From NCBI RefSeq assembly GCF_021298855.1, contig NZ_JAJTHI010000016.1, positions 1 to 64,000 of the forward strand: 64,000 nt of DNA, written 5' to 3'. Shown one piece after another: positions 28,294 to 35,488 of this stretch. Both the position numbers and the translations under genes were made by a program. The notes under the pieces are model-generated. The model was not told where the DNA came from, made no database searches, and worked only from the letters and a program-made list of their open reading frames with translations. This stretch comes from Gemmatimonas sp. (GTDB lineage Bacteria > Gemmatimonadota > Gemmatimonadetes > Gemmatimonadales > Gemmatimonadaceae). Numbering within the stretch: position 1 is the stretch's first letter; every line of letters starts with the position of its first letter.

Positions 28294-28689
28294 CTACCGA
28301 CGCAGGACCGCCAGGGTATCGGCGTGCACCGGCGCGCCGGTGAAGTGTGCTACCTCCACGGCGTCCACGATGGCCGCCAGATCGATGGGCCCGTAGCAGT
28401 GCGGATACAGGTCGTCGCTGGGGGGCTTGGGCGCGTGGGACGGCAGCGGTGCCGGTGGTTCGTAGCGGAGCGGCGCGGTGAGTTGCCGGGGATCGATGAC
28501 CAGCACCACCAGGTCGGGCACGCCGGCGAAGTAGGCCTGCACCGTGGGCAATACCTGGTGCGCCTGCGAAAGGTGGATGAACCCCTCGTGCCGGAGACTG
28601 TCCGCGCGATAGACGCCCGCTGCGCGTGCGTGCTGCAGCGCGGTGCGCGAGCAGATGTGAAAAACGGCACGGTCGCTGGCAATCGTCAT
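28294..28689 (-). CDS. DUF952 family protein
   Basis: 131-residue protein of the DUF952 family, marked by FHICSRTAL, the conserved FIHLSQ, the segment LVVLVIDPRQL, and the histidine-rich YPHCYGPIDLAAI. DUF952 shows weak similarity to the ADP-ribosyl fold, but its function is unknown. No export signal is seen. The ATG follows family length. The 193 bp between its end and the DinB-like start contain no apparent gene and should hold the DinB-like promoter. Confidence 0.92.
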   Translation of the reverse strand: MTIASDRAVFHICSRTALQHARAAGVYRADSLRHEGFIHLSQAHQVLPTVQAYFAGVPDLVVLVIDPRQLTAPLRYEPPAPLPSHAPKPPSDDLYPHCYGPIDLAAIVDAVEVAHFTGAPVHADTLAVLRR

Positions 28690-28878
28690 GCGCCTGGGTG
28701 TGCAGGAGGGAAGCCGCTCGTCCCCTGCCCCGGGGACGACGCGGCATCGAAATGGTACGCCGACAAGGTAGCGGGATCGCGCGCCGTGCTCTTCCCGTTT
28801 CACCGGCGCGCGGCGCGCGGCGCGCGGCGCGTACCCGTTCCCTTGAAGGCGCGTTGTGCCGGATGCATCCTTGACCGC

Positions 28879-29130
28879 ATGAAAGACCTCGCCTCGCTGT
28901 CCACCGAGACGCTCACGGCCATGAAGGCGCGTCTTACCAACTGGATCGTGTACATCGGCGTCATCGACGCGGTCGTGGTGGGAGTCTTCGTGTGGATCGT
29001 CGTCACACGGCCCACCACCCCAATCGTGGCGCTCATTCCGGTGCTGCTGCTGCCGGGCATTGCCCTGGTCCCGTTCGTGCTCCGTGCCGGCGCCGTACGC
29101 CGCGAACTGGAGCGCCGTCGGCGCAGCTGA
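28879..29130 (+). CDS. Small two-helix membrane protein
   Basis: 83-residue protein of unknown function. A short N-terminal amphipathic part (MKDLASLSTETLTAMKARL) precedes two hydrophobic helices, WIVYIGVIDAVVVGVFVWIV and IVALIPVLLLPGIALVPFVL, ending in a basic tail (RRELERRRRS). This suggests a hairpin in the inner membrane with both ends in the cytoplasm. I do not recognise a family. It lies between the divergent DUF952 gene and the convergent Ada-like gene, with four bases to the latter. Confidence 0.7.
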   Translation: MKDLASLSTETLTAMKARLTNWIVYIGVIDAVVVGVFVWIVVTRPTTPIVALIPVLLLPGIALVPFVLRAGAVRRELERRRRS

Positions 29131-29134
29131 CGCG

Positions 29135-29407
29135 CTACTTGCCGCCCTGTGCCTTCCACCGCGCGTACGCGTCCGGAAGGCAGGTGGCGCAGGGGCGGTA
29201 CCCGGCGGCGACCGCCGCGGCTTCGTCGGCAAAAAAGACCCGCTGCTGTTCGTAGCTGCGGCCGGTGCCCAGCGCCCGCCGCGCCGCCTTGCAGTCGAGG
29301 CGGCCGTACACGCGCGTCTTCCGGTGTCCACCCAGCGTACCGGGGGTTGGGCTGGCCACCGTGCTGCCGTCGGCACCAACGAGGCGATAGAGCTTGGGCT
29401 GGGTCAT
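29135..29407 (-). CDS. Stand-alone Ada-type metal-binding domain, atypical
   Basis: 90-residue protein resembling the N-terminal zinc domain of Ada, which takes a methyl group from DNA phosphotriesters. The segment FFADEAAAVAAGYRPCATC matches the Ada end (aeAxxxGfRPCkrC), and the upstream YGRLDCKAAR sits where the first cysteine pair would be. Only three cysteines are present (39, 73, 76) instead of four, so classic zinc binding and methyl transfer are doubtful. No AraC or methyltransferase domain follows. It may be a DNA- or metal-binding remnant. The ATG was preferred to a GTG two codons upstream. Confidence 0.72.
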   Translation of the reverse strand: MTQPKLYRLVGADGSTVASPTPGTLGGHRKTRVYGRLDCKAARRALGTGRSYEQQRVFFADEAAAVAAGYRPCATCLPDAYARWKAQGGK

Positions 29408-29465
29408 CGCCACAATGTAGCGGCACGGTCGTCACGCCCATAACGCGCACGGTAAGTTGCGCTGC

Positions 29466-30206
29466 ATGATGTGCCTTTCGTCCTGCCTGCCAACCGTGCG
29501 GCGCCTGCCGGCCGCTCTGCTGCTCGCCCTGGCCGCGTGCGGCGGGGACACGCCGCCGGATGCCGCCCACCGGGGTGCGGCCGCGGCGTCCGGTACCCCC
29601 GGTGCGCCCCGCATTCCCCCGCCGTCGCTCGAACCGGAGCGCAGCCCCGACAGCTACCGCGTGCGTTTCGAAACCAGCAAGGGGGCGTTCGTGGTGCAGG
29701 TGAAGCGCTCACTCGCGCCGCGCGGCGCCGATCGCTTTCACGAGCTGGTGCGCATTGGCTACTTCACCGGCGTGCGCTTCTTTCGCCTGGTGCCCAACTT
29801 CGTGGTGCAGTTCGGCATTCACGGCGATCCGGCCGTGAACAACCTGTGGGACACGGCGGCCATCCCCGACGATCCCATCCGCTCCAGCAACGCCGACAGC
29901 ACCATCGCCTTTGCCGCGAGCGGCGCCAATACGCGCGCCACCCAACTGTTCATCAACACCGGCAACAACGCCCGCAAGCTCGACGGGCAGCGCGTGTTCT
30001 CACCCTTCGGCACGGTCGTGGAAGGGATGGCGGTGGTGCGCGCGCTCAACGCCGAGTACGGCGAGGAACCCAACCCCGCGCGCATCGTGCGCCAGGGGAA
30101 CGGCTATCTGCAGAAGTGGTTTCCGGCGCTCGATTCCATCGCGACGGCGGTCATCGAGCCGACGGTGCCTACCGGCGACCCACCAGTTCGCGCCCCACGC
30201 GAATGA
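29466..30206 (+). CDS. Lipoprotein peptidyl-prolyl cis-trans isomerase (cyclophilin type)
   Basis: 246-residue cyclophilin with a lipoprotein signal (VRRLPAALLLALAAC, lipobox LAAC), so it should be anchored in the envelope. The domain runs from about residue 60 and shows FRLVPNFVVQFG (the F-P-F-Q pattern), the GDP segment, TQLFINTGNN and VFSPFGTVVEGMAVV. These match bacterial PpiA-type enzymes that assist periplasmic folding; the catalytic Arg position is within VRFFRLV. Two ATG codons stand in tandem at the start, and an in-frame TTG three codons upstream was not used. Its 3' end overlaps the convergent aldolase gene by 38 bp. Confidence 0.93.
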   Translation: MMCLSSCLPTVRRLPAALLLALAACGGDTPPDAAHRGAAAASGTPGAPRIPPPSLEPERSPDSYRVRFETSKGAFVVQVKRSLAPRGADRFHELVRIGYFTGVRFFRLVPNFVVQFGIHGDPAVNNLWDTAAIPDDPIRSSNADSTIAFAASGANTRATQLFINTGNNARKLDGQRVFSPFGTVVEGMAVVRALNAEYGEEPNPARIVRQGNGYLQKWFPALDSIATAVIEPTVPTGDPPVRAPRE

Positions 30207-31044
30207 GGCTGTCGGTCTGCGCCGTGGCCCCCATGAGCAGCAGCCCCCGATAGCCGCGCGAAATGCGGTCCCGCAGCGTGGCGGCATTGGCGGTCATCAT
30301 GCTGGGCATCCCGGCCTTCTGCGCCACCTCACGCACCCGCTGACAGGCCGCCTCCGCGTCGGGCGCCTTGTCGCGACCGCCCATGGCCATGGTGAGGCTG
30401 CCAATGCCGCACGACAGCAGGCTGTAGCCGGGCACGGCCGCCATGGCTTCCATCTCCGAGACGGCGCCGGGATCCTCGATCATGAGCATCGCCACCACGG
30501 TGCCCGACGGATTGGCCGGTGACCACACATTGGCGCCCGCCTCCTTGAAAAACCCGGCCGCCAGGCGCGCTTCGGCCGCCGTGCGCACATGGGGAATGAC
30601 CACCCCGTCGGCGCCGGCCGCCAGAATGGCCTTCACCCGCGCCCGCGTGCTGTCGGCGCCAGCCGCCTCAATGGTGGGAATGCGCACCAGCAGAGTGGGA
30701 CGTGCTCCGGCGGGGTGCCGGGCCAATCCGGCCACCATGTGCTTCACGGCGGTCATGTCGAACTGTCCCTCGAGATTGAGGAACAGGTAGTCGAGCAGCG
30801 GGTTGGCGCCCAGGGTGTGCGCCCCCTGTTCGGTGTACAGCGGCGGCAGCCGGTTGCCGGCCGCGTCGGTGGCGTTGGGCGCGCGTTCGCTGGGCACGAA
30901 AATGCCGAACGCCGACCCGCCCTGTTTCCAGAGCGGCAGGGCGGCGGTGCGCGTGGGCTGCGCGTGGAGGGCGGTGGGCGATGCCCCCGCGCCCAACAGG
31001 ACGAACAGGGCGGCGGCCGCCGCGGAGCGTGCGTGAGCGATCAT
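30169..31044 (-). CDS. Exported HpcH/HpaI aldolase/citrate-lyase-like protein
   Basis: 291-residue TIM-barrel protein of the HpcH/HpaI class II aldolase family. The usual cytoplasmic enzyme cleaves hydroxy-keto acids with a divalent metal. Here a signal peptide (MIAHARSAAAAALFVLLGAG, site near LHAQ) suggests export. Family marks are LLVRIPTIEAAG, GADGVVIPHVRTA, AMLMIEDPGAV with the metal Glu, and GIGSLTMAMGG. In the last motif the usual Asp of GxxDL is Ser, so metal binding is doubtful. It begins with a four-base overlap (ATGA) with the end of sseA, so it is translated from the same mRNA. The role is unknown. Confidence 0.85.
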   Translation of the reverse strand: MIAHARSAAAAALFVLLGAGASPTALHAQPTRTAALPLWKQGGSAFGIFVPSERAPNATDAAGNRLPPLYTEQGAHTLGANPLLDYLFLNLEGQFDMTAVKHMVAGLARHPAGARPTLLVRIPTIEAAGADSTRARVKAILAAGADGVVIPHVRTAAEARLAAGFFKEAGANVWSPANPSGTVVAMLMIEDPGAVSEMEAMAAVPGYSLLSCGIGSLTMAMGGRDKAPDAEAACQRVREVAQKAGMPSMMTANAATLRDRISRGYRGLLLMGATAQTDSLIRVGRELVGRR

Positions 31045-31895
31045 GGTCCGGTCTCCACCGGCGTATCAGGTTGGCTGCCCCACTCGGTCCAGCTGCCGTC
31101 GTACAGCGCCGTGTGCGAGGCCCCCACCACGTCGAGGCCAAGCAGGACCGCGCAGGCGGTTATGCCGGTGCCGCAACTCGCGGTAATGGGCGCCTCGAGA
31201 TTCACACCAGCCTGCGCGAAGGTGTCGCGCAGCGCCGCGGGCGATTTCATGGTACCGTCGGCGTTCACCAGGCTGGCATAGTGCACATTCCGGGCGCCGG
31301 GCATGTGCCCACCGCGCACCCCGGCGCGAGGTTCCGCTTCGGTACCCGTAAAGCGCCCGGCCGACCGGGCATCCACCACCTGCGCGTCACGCGCGGCGAT
31401 CAGGGCGCGCATGGCCGTGAGATCGCGCCAGCGGGTGCGGTCGAAGCGGGGGGTAAAGGTGGCGGGCGGATAGTGTCCGGGGGCGGTGGCAACCGGGCGC
31501 CCCTCGCGCTGCCAGGCCACCAACCCGCCATCGAGCACCGCCACCTGCGCCTGCCCCATGGTGCGCAGCATCCACCAGAGACGCGGTGCGCTGAAGTTCT
31601 GCCCCGAACCATCATACACGATCACCGCGTGCTCGTCGCCGATGCCCAGCGCCCCCAATCGTGCCGCCAGCACCTCCGGCGCCGGGAGGGTGTGCGGAAA
31701 CGGGGCGGTCTCGTCGGCCAGCAGGTCGAGGTCGGCAAACACCGCGCCCGGGATATGCGCCGCCTTGTACTCGAGCCGGCCGTTGCGCCCCATGGCGGGC
31801 AGGTACCAGCTGGCGTCAATAAGACGCAGCGCTGGGCGATCGAAATGCTCGGCGAGCCAACTCGTGCTGACGAGCGGTGAGGGAAGGCGCAGCAC
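31041..31895 (-). CDS. sseA: 3-mercaptopyruvate/thiosulfate sulfurtransferase
   Basis: 284-residue tandem rhodanese. The N-terminal structural domain contains LIDASWYLP, HIPGAVFADLDLL and VIVYDGSG, and the catalytic C-terminal domain has VVDARSAGRFTG, RGGHMPGARNV and the active-site loop CGTGITAC. This loop is close to the mercaptopyruvate form (CGSGVTAC) of SseA rather than the rhodanese CRKGVTA form. It transfers sulfur from 3-mercaptopyruvate to a thiophile. No export signal is seen. It heads a two-gene unit with the exported aldolase-like gene. Its promoter faces the inverted repeats in the gap to the barrel-like gene. Confidence 0.93.
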   Translation of the reverse strand: MLRLPSPLVSTSWLAEHFDRPALRLIDASWYLPAMGRNGRLEYKAAHIPGAVFADLDLLADETAPFPHTLPAPEVLAARLGALGIGDEHAVIVYDGSGQNFSAPRLWWMLRTMGQAQVAVLDGGLVAWQREGRPVATAPGHYPPATFTPRFDRTRWRDLTAMRALIAARDAQVVDARSAGRFTGTEAEPRAGVRGGHMPGARNVHYASLVNADGTMKSPAALRDTFAQAGVNLEAPITASCGTGITACAVLLGLDVVGASHTALYDGSWTEWGSQPDTPVETGP

Positions 31896-31948
31896 GATGG
31901 TCGAACTCCGAGGTCACAAGGTGGCAGGACGCCTGATGGCGGGGAATC

Positions 31949-31973
31949 GGGAACGTCGTTCCCACGTGGGAAC
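31949..31973. promoter_or_regulatory. Three overlapping GGGAAC/GTTCCC half-sites (operator candidate)
   Basis: GGGAAC, three bases, GTTCCC, four bases, GGGAAC. The first pair is a perfect 15-base dyad, and the second pair gives the perfect 16-base palindrome GTTCCCACGTGGGAAC. It lies 54 bases from the sseA start and 87 bases from the divergent barrel-like start. This is the pattern of a dimeric or cooperative regulator site; the regulator is unknown. Confidence 0.55.
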
Positions 31974-31998
31974 AATCTGACACGAAACGCTGTGTCTC

Positions 31999-32033
31999 GC
32001 GCAAATCCGACAATACCTATCGGCAATTTGCGC
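31999..32033. promoter_or_regulatory. Inverted repeat GCGCAAAT...ATTTGCGC
   Basis: GCGCAAATCCGA and TCGGCAATTTGCGC are complementary except for a two-base bulge, around a 9-base loop. The stretch is AT-rich for this genome. It may be a second operator or a 5'-leader hairpin of the barrel-like gene, whose start lies 26 bases downstream. Confidence 0.5.
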
Positions 32034-32059
32034 TTCGCGTCATTCCGCCGGTCCTCCTG

Positions 32060-32845
32060 ATGCCCTTCGCTCCCCGCAACCCCCGCCGCGTCCCCCTGAT
32101 CGTGGCGACGCTGCTCACCATACCGTTTGCCCGCGGTGCTGCCCAGTCCCTGATCGTGGGCATTCCCAATGCCGAAGCCACCCCGAAAGGCGCGTGGTTC
32201 TTCACGCATGAAAGCCAGATCGAGCGCGGAAAGCGCAATGCCTGGAATACCTTTCAGTTCCTTACCTACGGCGCGGGACACCTGGGCAAGAGGCTGCTTC
32301 CTGGGGGATTCGACACCGAGATCGCCCTGTCGTTCGTCAACTTCGGTCGCCCGGCCACCGGCAATCGCACCATCGCGGCGGGCTTCAAGTCGGTCTACGA
32401 GCTCCCCTCCGGACGGGGGAAGGCGTGGCAGGTGCGCGGCACCGTGGGCGCCCTCGTTCCGGTCTCGCTCGATGGCGGCGGCGCCGGCAGCTGGATCTTC
32501 TCGTCGGGCAGTGTGCGACTGCCCCAGCTCCAGACACGCCTGACCGCTGGCCCCACCTACGGCACCCCGCAGCTGTTCGGCAAGGAAAAGCTGGGCATGA
32601 TGGCGGGCATCGAGCAACCGCTGGGAGGAGTGTTTCGCCGCCGCGTGAGCCTGGTGGCCGACTGGTACTCGGGGCGGCACGATCTGGCGGCGGCAATTCC
32701 CGCCATCCAGTTCAATTTGCCCCGCGAATGGATCTTCATTACGGGGTACAAGCTCCCCAACCGCGGTGCGGCCACGGAGCGCGCGCTCGTGCTCGAGGTT
32801 GCCGGCATTCTGGCCCGGCCCCGCGCGGCTCCCGGCGCGCACTGA
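32060..32845 (+). CDS. Outer-membrane beta-barrel-like protein, unknown function
   Basis: 261-residue exported protein. The signal peptide MPFAPRNPRRVPLIVATLLT ends near GAAQ. After it, residues 30-250 form alternating hydrophobic/polar strands with turn-rich Gly, Asn and Pro (FDTEIALSFVNFGRP, TIAAGFKSVYELPSG, RVSLVADWYSGRHD), as in small outer-membrane barrels. There is no terminal aromatic, since the sequence ends ARPRAAPGAH. No family was recognised. It is divergent from sseA across a region with two inverted repeats. The reductase gene starts 45 bp later and may be co-transcribed. Confidence 0.65.
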   Translation: MPFAPRNPRRVPLIVATLLTIPFARGAAQSLIVGIPNAEATPKGAWFFTHESQIERGKRNAWNTFQFLTYGAGHLGKRLLPGGFDTEIALSFVNFGRPATGNRTIAAGFKSVYELPSGRGKAWQVRGTVGALVPVSLDGGGAGSWIFSSGSVRLPQLQTRLTAGPTYGTPQLFGKEKLGMMAGIEQPLGGVFRRRVSLVADWYSGRHDLAAAIPAIQFNLPREWIFITGYKLPNRGAATERALVLEVAGILARPRAAPGAH

Positions 32846-32890
32846 GCTCCGCACCGCACTCCCCTCGCCCGCCTTTGCCGCACCGCCGCC

Positions 32891-33853
32891 ATGTCCCGTC
32901 GAGTCCTCCTGTTGGGTGCCACTGGTACGATCGGTCGGGCCACGGCGCGGGCGCTGGTGCGCCGCGGTCACGAGGTGGTGTGCGTCGTGCGGCCAAAGCG
33001 GCGCGCCGTGCCGGACATTCCGGGCACCATGGTACGCACCGGCGATGTGACCAGCCCCACCAGCCTGGCGCGCGAGGTCTTTCGCGGGGAGCGATTCGAT
33101 GCGGTCGTCAGCTGTCTCGCGTCGCGCACCGGTGGGCCCGTCGACGCGTGGGCCGTTGACCACCAGGCGCATCTGCACGTGCTCGAGGCCGCGAAGACGG
33201 CCGGCGTGACGCACTTCGTGCTGCTGTCGGCCATCTGTGTGCAGAAACCGCTCCTCGTGTTTCAGCACGCCAAGCTGGCCTTCGAAGCGGCGCTCATGGG
33301 GTCGGGGCTCACCTGGTCGATCGTGCGCCCCACCGCCTTCTTCAAAAGCCTCTCGGGGCAGGTGAAGCGCGTGCAGCAGGGCAAGCCCTTCCTGCTCTTC
33401 GACGATGGCACGCGCACCGCCTGCAAGCCCATCAGCGACGACGACGTGGCCGAGTATCTCGCCACCTGCCTCAGCGATGCGTCGCGCGCGAACCGCATTC
33501 TGCCCATCGGCGGACCAGGGCCGGCCATCACCCTGCGCGAACAGGGCGAACTGCTCTTCCGCGTGGCCGGCAAGCCACCGCGCTTCACCAGCGTGCCGGT
33601 GACGCTCTTCGATGTGATTGCCGGGGTGCTTGGCGCGCTGGGCGCCGTGATTCCGCCGCTCCGCGACAAGGCCGAGTTTGCGCGCATCGGCCGCTACTAC
33701 GCCACCGAATCCATGCTGCTGTGGGATCCGGTGGCACAGCGCTACGATGCCGACGCCACGCCGTCGTTCGGCACTGACACCCTCGAGGCGCACTACGCGC
33801 GCCTGCTGCGCGGCGAGGTGGCCGACGACCGCGGCGAGCACGCGGTGTTCTGA
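32891..33853 (+). CDS. bciA: BciA-type divinyl chlorophyllide 8-vinyl reductase
   Basis: 320-residue atypical SDR that reduces the C8-vinyl group of divinyl (proto)chlorophyllide with NADPH, a step of (bacterio)chlorophyll synthesis. The dinucleotide loop is LLGATGTIGRAT. The diagnostic blocks of BciA from memory are all present in order: IVRPTAFFKSLSGQV, GTRTACKPISDDD, LPIGGPGPAIT followed by REQGEL, RIGRYYATESML and ATPSFGTDTLEAHY. Length matches BciA. No other bch, puf or crt gene lies in the window, so this could be a stand-alone copy outside a photosynthesis cluster. A non-photosynthetic relative would be the alternative. Its base composition looks like its neighbours'. Confidence 0.88.
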   Translation: MSRRVLLLGATGTIGRATARALVRRGHEVVCVVRPKRRAVPDIPGTMVRTGDVTSPTSLAREVFRGERFDAVVSCLASRTGGPVDAWAVDHQAHLHVLEAAKTAGVTHFVLLSAICVQKPLLVFQHAKLAFEAALMGSGLTWSIVRPTAFFKSLSGQVKRVQQGKPFLLFDDGTRTACKPISDDDVAEYLATCLSDASRANRILPIGGPGPAITLREQGELLFRVAGKPPRFTSVPVTLFDVIAGVLGALGAVIPPLRDKAEFARIGRYYATESMLLWDPVAQRYDADATPSFGTDTLEAHYARLLRGEVADDRGEHAVF

Positions 33854-33870
33854 CCCGTGCCGGATTCGCG

Positions 33871-35478
33871 TCAGCCCACCGTCGCCATGCGGAAGCGCCG
33901 ACTCGCCTGCTCGTAGGCGTGGGCCAAGGCAAACAGCTTCGCGTCGCTGCCGGGCAGTCCCACGAAACTCAGGTTGCCCGCCGGCAGCCCGTCGGCCCCA
34001 TAGCCGGCCGGCACCGAGATCTCCGGCAGTCCCAGCCAGTTGCCGTAGCCCAGCGGCGTGCGCACGTCGGGCCACGGGGACGTGGCTTCGGGGGCCTTGA
34101 AGGGCATGGTGGGATAGACCATGGCGTCGATGCGCCGTCCGGCCATGCTGCGGGCCAGTGCAGCCACAACGGTCTCGCGTGACGCGAGAAAGCTCACCGA
34201 GGCCGCATCGCGCTCGTAGGGCACCTTCGTGAGCGGTGCCAAGTCGCTCCACTCCGTGGGCAGCACGTCGTAAAAGGCGCGGTACGCGGCGAGCCCGCGC
34301 TGCATGGCGATCGTGGCGTTCACCCCCTGCCGCTCGAAGTAGCGCCGCAGCGCGTTGGCGGTGGCGCCCGGCGCATTGGCGTTGGGGGGCACATCGCCCC
34401 GTGCGGTGGCCGCCGCCGCGAACTGCTCGCGATAGTTGGTGCGATCCACGGCCGGCACGAACGCCTCGACAATGCCACCGGCCTTCGCGCAGTCGGCCAG
34501 GGCGTTGTCGAACACCGCAAGACACTCGGCCGTCATTTGCGCCCGCGGGGCATGCACCTCCACCACGCCAAGCCGCGCCCCGCGCAGCGCGTTGGCATCG
34601 AGCGTACCCAGCGTGCCGCGCTGCCAGCGCGCCCGCAGCGACAGCCCATCGCCGCCCTCGTGGCCTGCCAGCACATCGAGCATGAGGGCGGCATCGGCCA
34701 CCGTACGGGCCAGCGGCCCATGCGTGTCGAGCACCGGCCAGGTGGGAATGACACCCGTCCGCGGCACCAGCCCGAAGGTGGGCTTCACCCCCACCACACC
34801 GGTGAACTGCGCCGGAATGCGATTGGAGCCGCCGTCGTCGGTGCCCAGCGCGCAGAACGCCATGCCGCAGGCCACGGCCACGGCCGAGCCGGCACTCGAC
34901 CCGCCGGGGGTGATGCGCCCGGCGGCATCATGCGGGTTGCGCACCTGTCCGGTCGCGCTGGCGGTGCCGTTGCCGCGGTAGGCGAAGTCGTCGGCGGCCG
35001 TCTTGCCCAGCAGCACGGCGCCGGCCGCGCGCAGCCGCTCCACTTCAATGGCATCACGCGCTACGGCGGTGGGAAACAGCCGCACCCACTCGGCGCTCGA
35101 CGCCGTCGTGGCCAGCCCCCGCATATCGTAGATCGACTTGGCAAAGAGCGGCACGCCGTCGAGCGGGCCCCGCAGCGCGCGCCGCCGCAGGCGGTCGTCG
35201 GAGGCGCGCGCTTCGGCCAGCGCCGTCTCGGCGAGCAGGTCGATGGCGCGGAGCTGTGCGCCGAGTGTGCGGCAGCGCGCCAGTGCCAGCGTGGTGACCT
35301 CCACGGCGGAGTACTCGCCACGCAACCGTCCCGCCTGGTACAGGGCAATGGTTCCACCCAGCGGATCGTCGGCGGGCGCGGAGCGCTCGGCGGCAGGCCG
35401 CCACGCCCCGCGGGCGGCGAATGGCACGGCAAAGAGGGCGCTGAGTTGAGCCAGCGCGTCACGACGCGACAGAGACAT
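33871..35478 (-). CDS. Amidase signature family protein with Tat-like signal
   Basis: 535-residue amidase. The N-terminus MSLSRRDALAQLSALFAVPF has a twin-arginine motif (SRRDAL) followed by a modest hydrophobic run, so folded export by Tat is likely. The triad is complete: Lys114 in LFAKSIYD, Ser194 in PGGSSAGS and Ser218 in DDGGSNRIPA, 24 residues apart as in the family. The substrate is unknown. It begins ten bases after the lipase stop. GAGGAG in the last lipase codons may serve as its ribosome site, although the 13-base spacing is long. It differs from the window-edge amidase in its export route. Confidence 0.92.
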   Translation of the reverse strand: MSLSRRDALAQLSALFAVPFAARGAWRPAAERSAPADDPLGGTIALYQAGRLRGEYSAVEVTTLALARCRTLGAQLRAIDLLAETALAEARASDDRLRRRALRGPLDGVPLFAKSIYDMRGLATTASSAEWVRLFPTAVARDAIEVERLRAAGAVLLGKTAADDFAYRGNGTASATGQVRNPHDAAGRITPGGSSAGSAVAVACGMAFCALGTDDGGSNRIPAQFTGVVGVKPTFGLVPRTGVIPTWPVLDTHGPLARTVADAALMLDVLAGHEGGDGLSLRARWQRGTLGTLDANALRGARLGVVEVHAPRAQMTAECLAVFDNALADCAKAGGIVEAFVPAVDRTNYREQFAAAATARGDVPPNANAPGATANALRRYFERQGVNATIAMQRGLAAYRAFYDVLPTEWSDLAPLTKVPYERDAASVSFLASRETVVAALARSMAGRRIDAMVYPTMPFKAPEATSPWPDVRTPLGYGNWLGLPEISVPAGYGADGLPAGNLSFVGLPGSDAKLFALAHAYEQASRRFRMATVG

Positions 35479-35488
35479 GCGGGGAAAA

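Noticed and set aside
32060-33853. Photosynthesis gene cluster
   Set aside because: Only the BciA-type gene is present; no bch, puf, puh, crt or acsF gene was found in the window.
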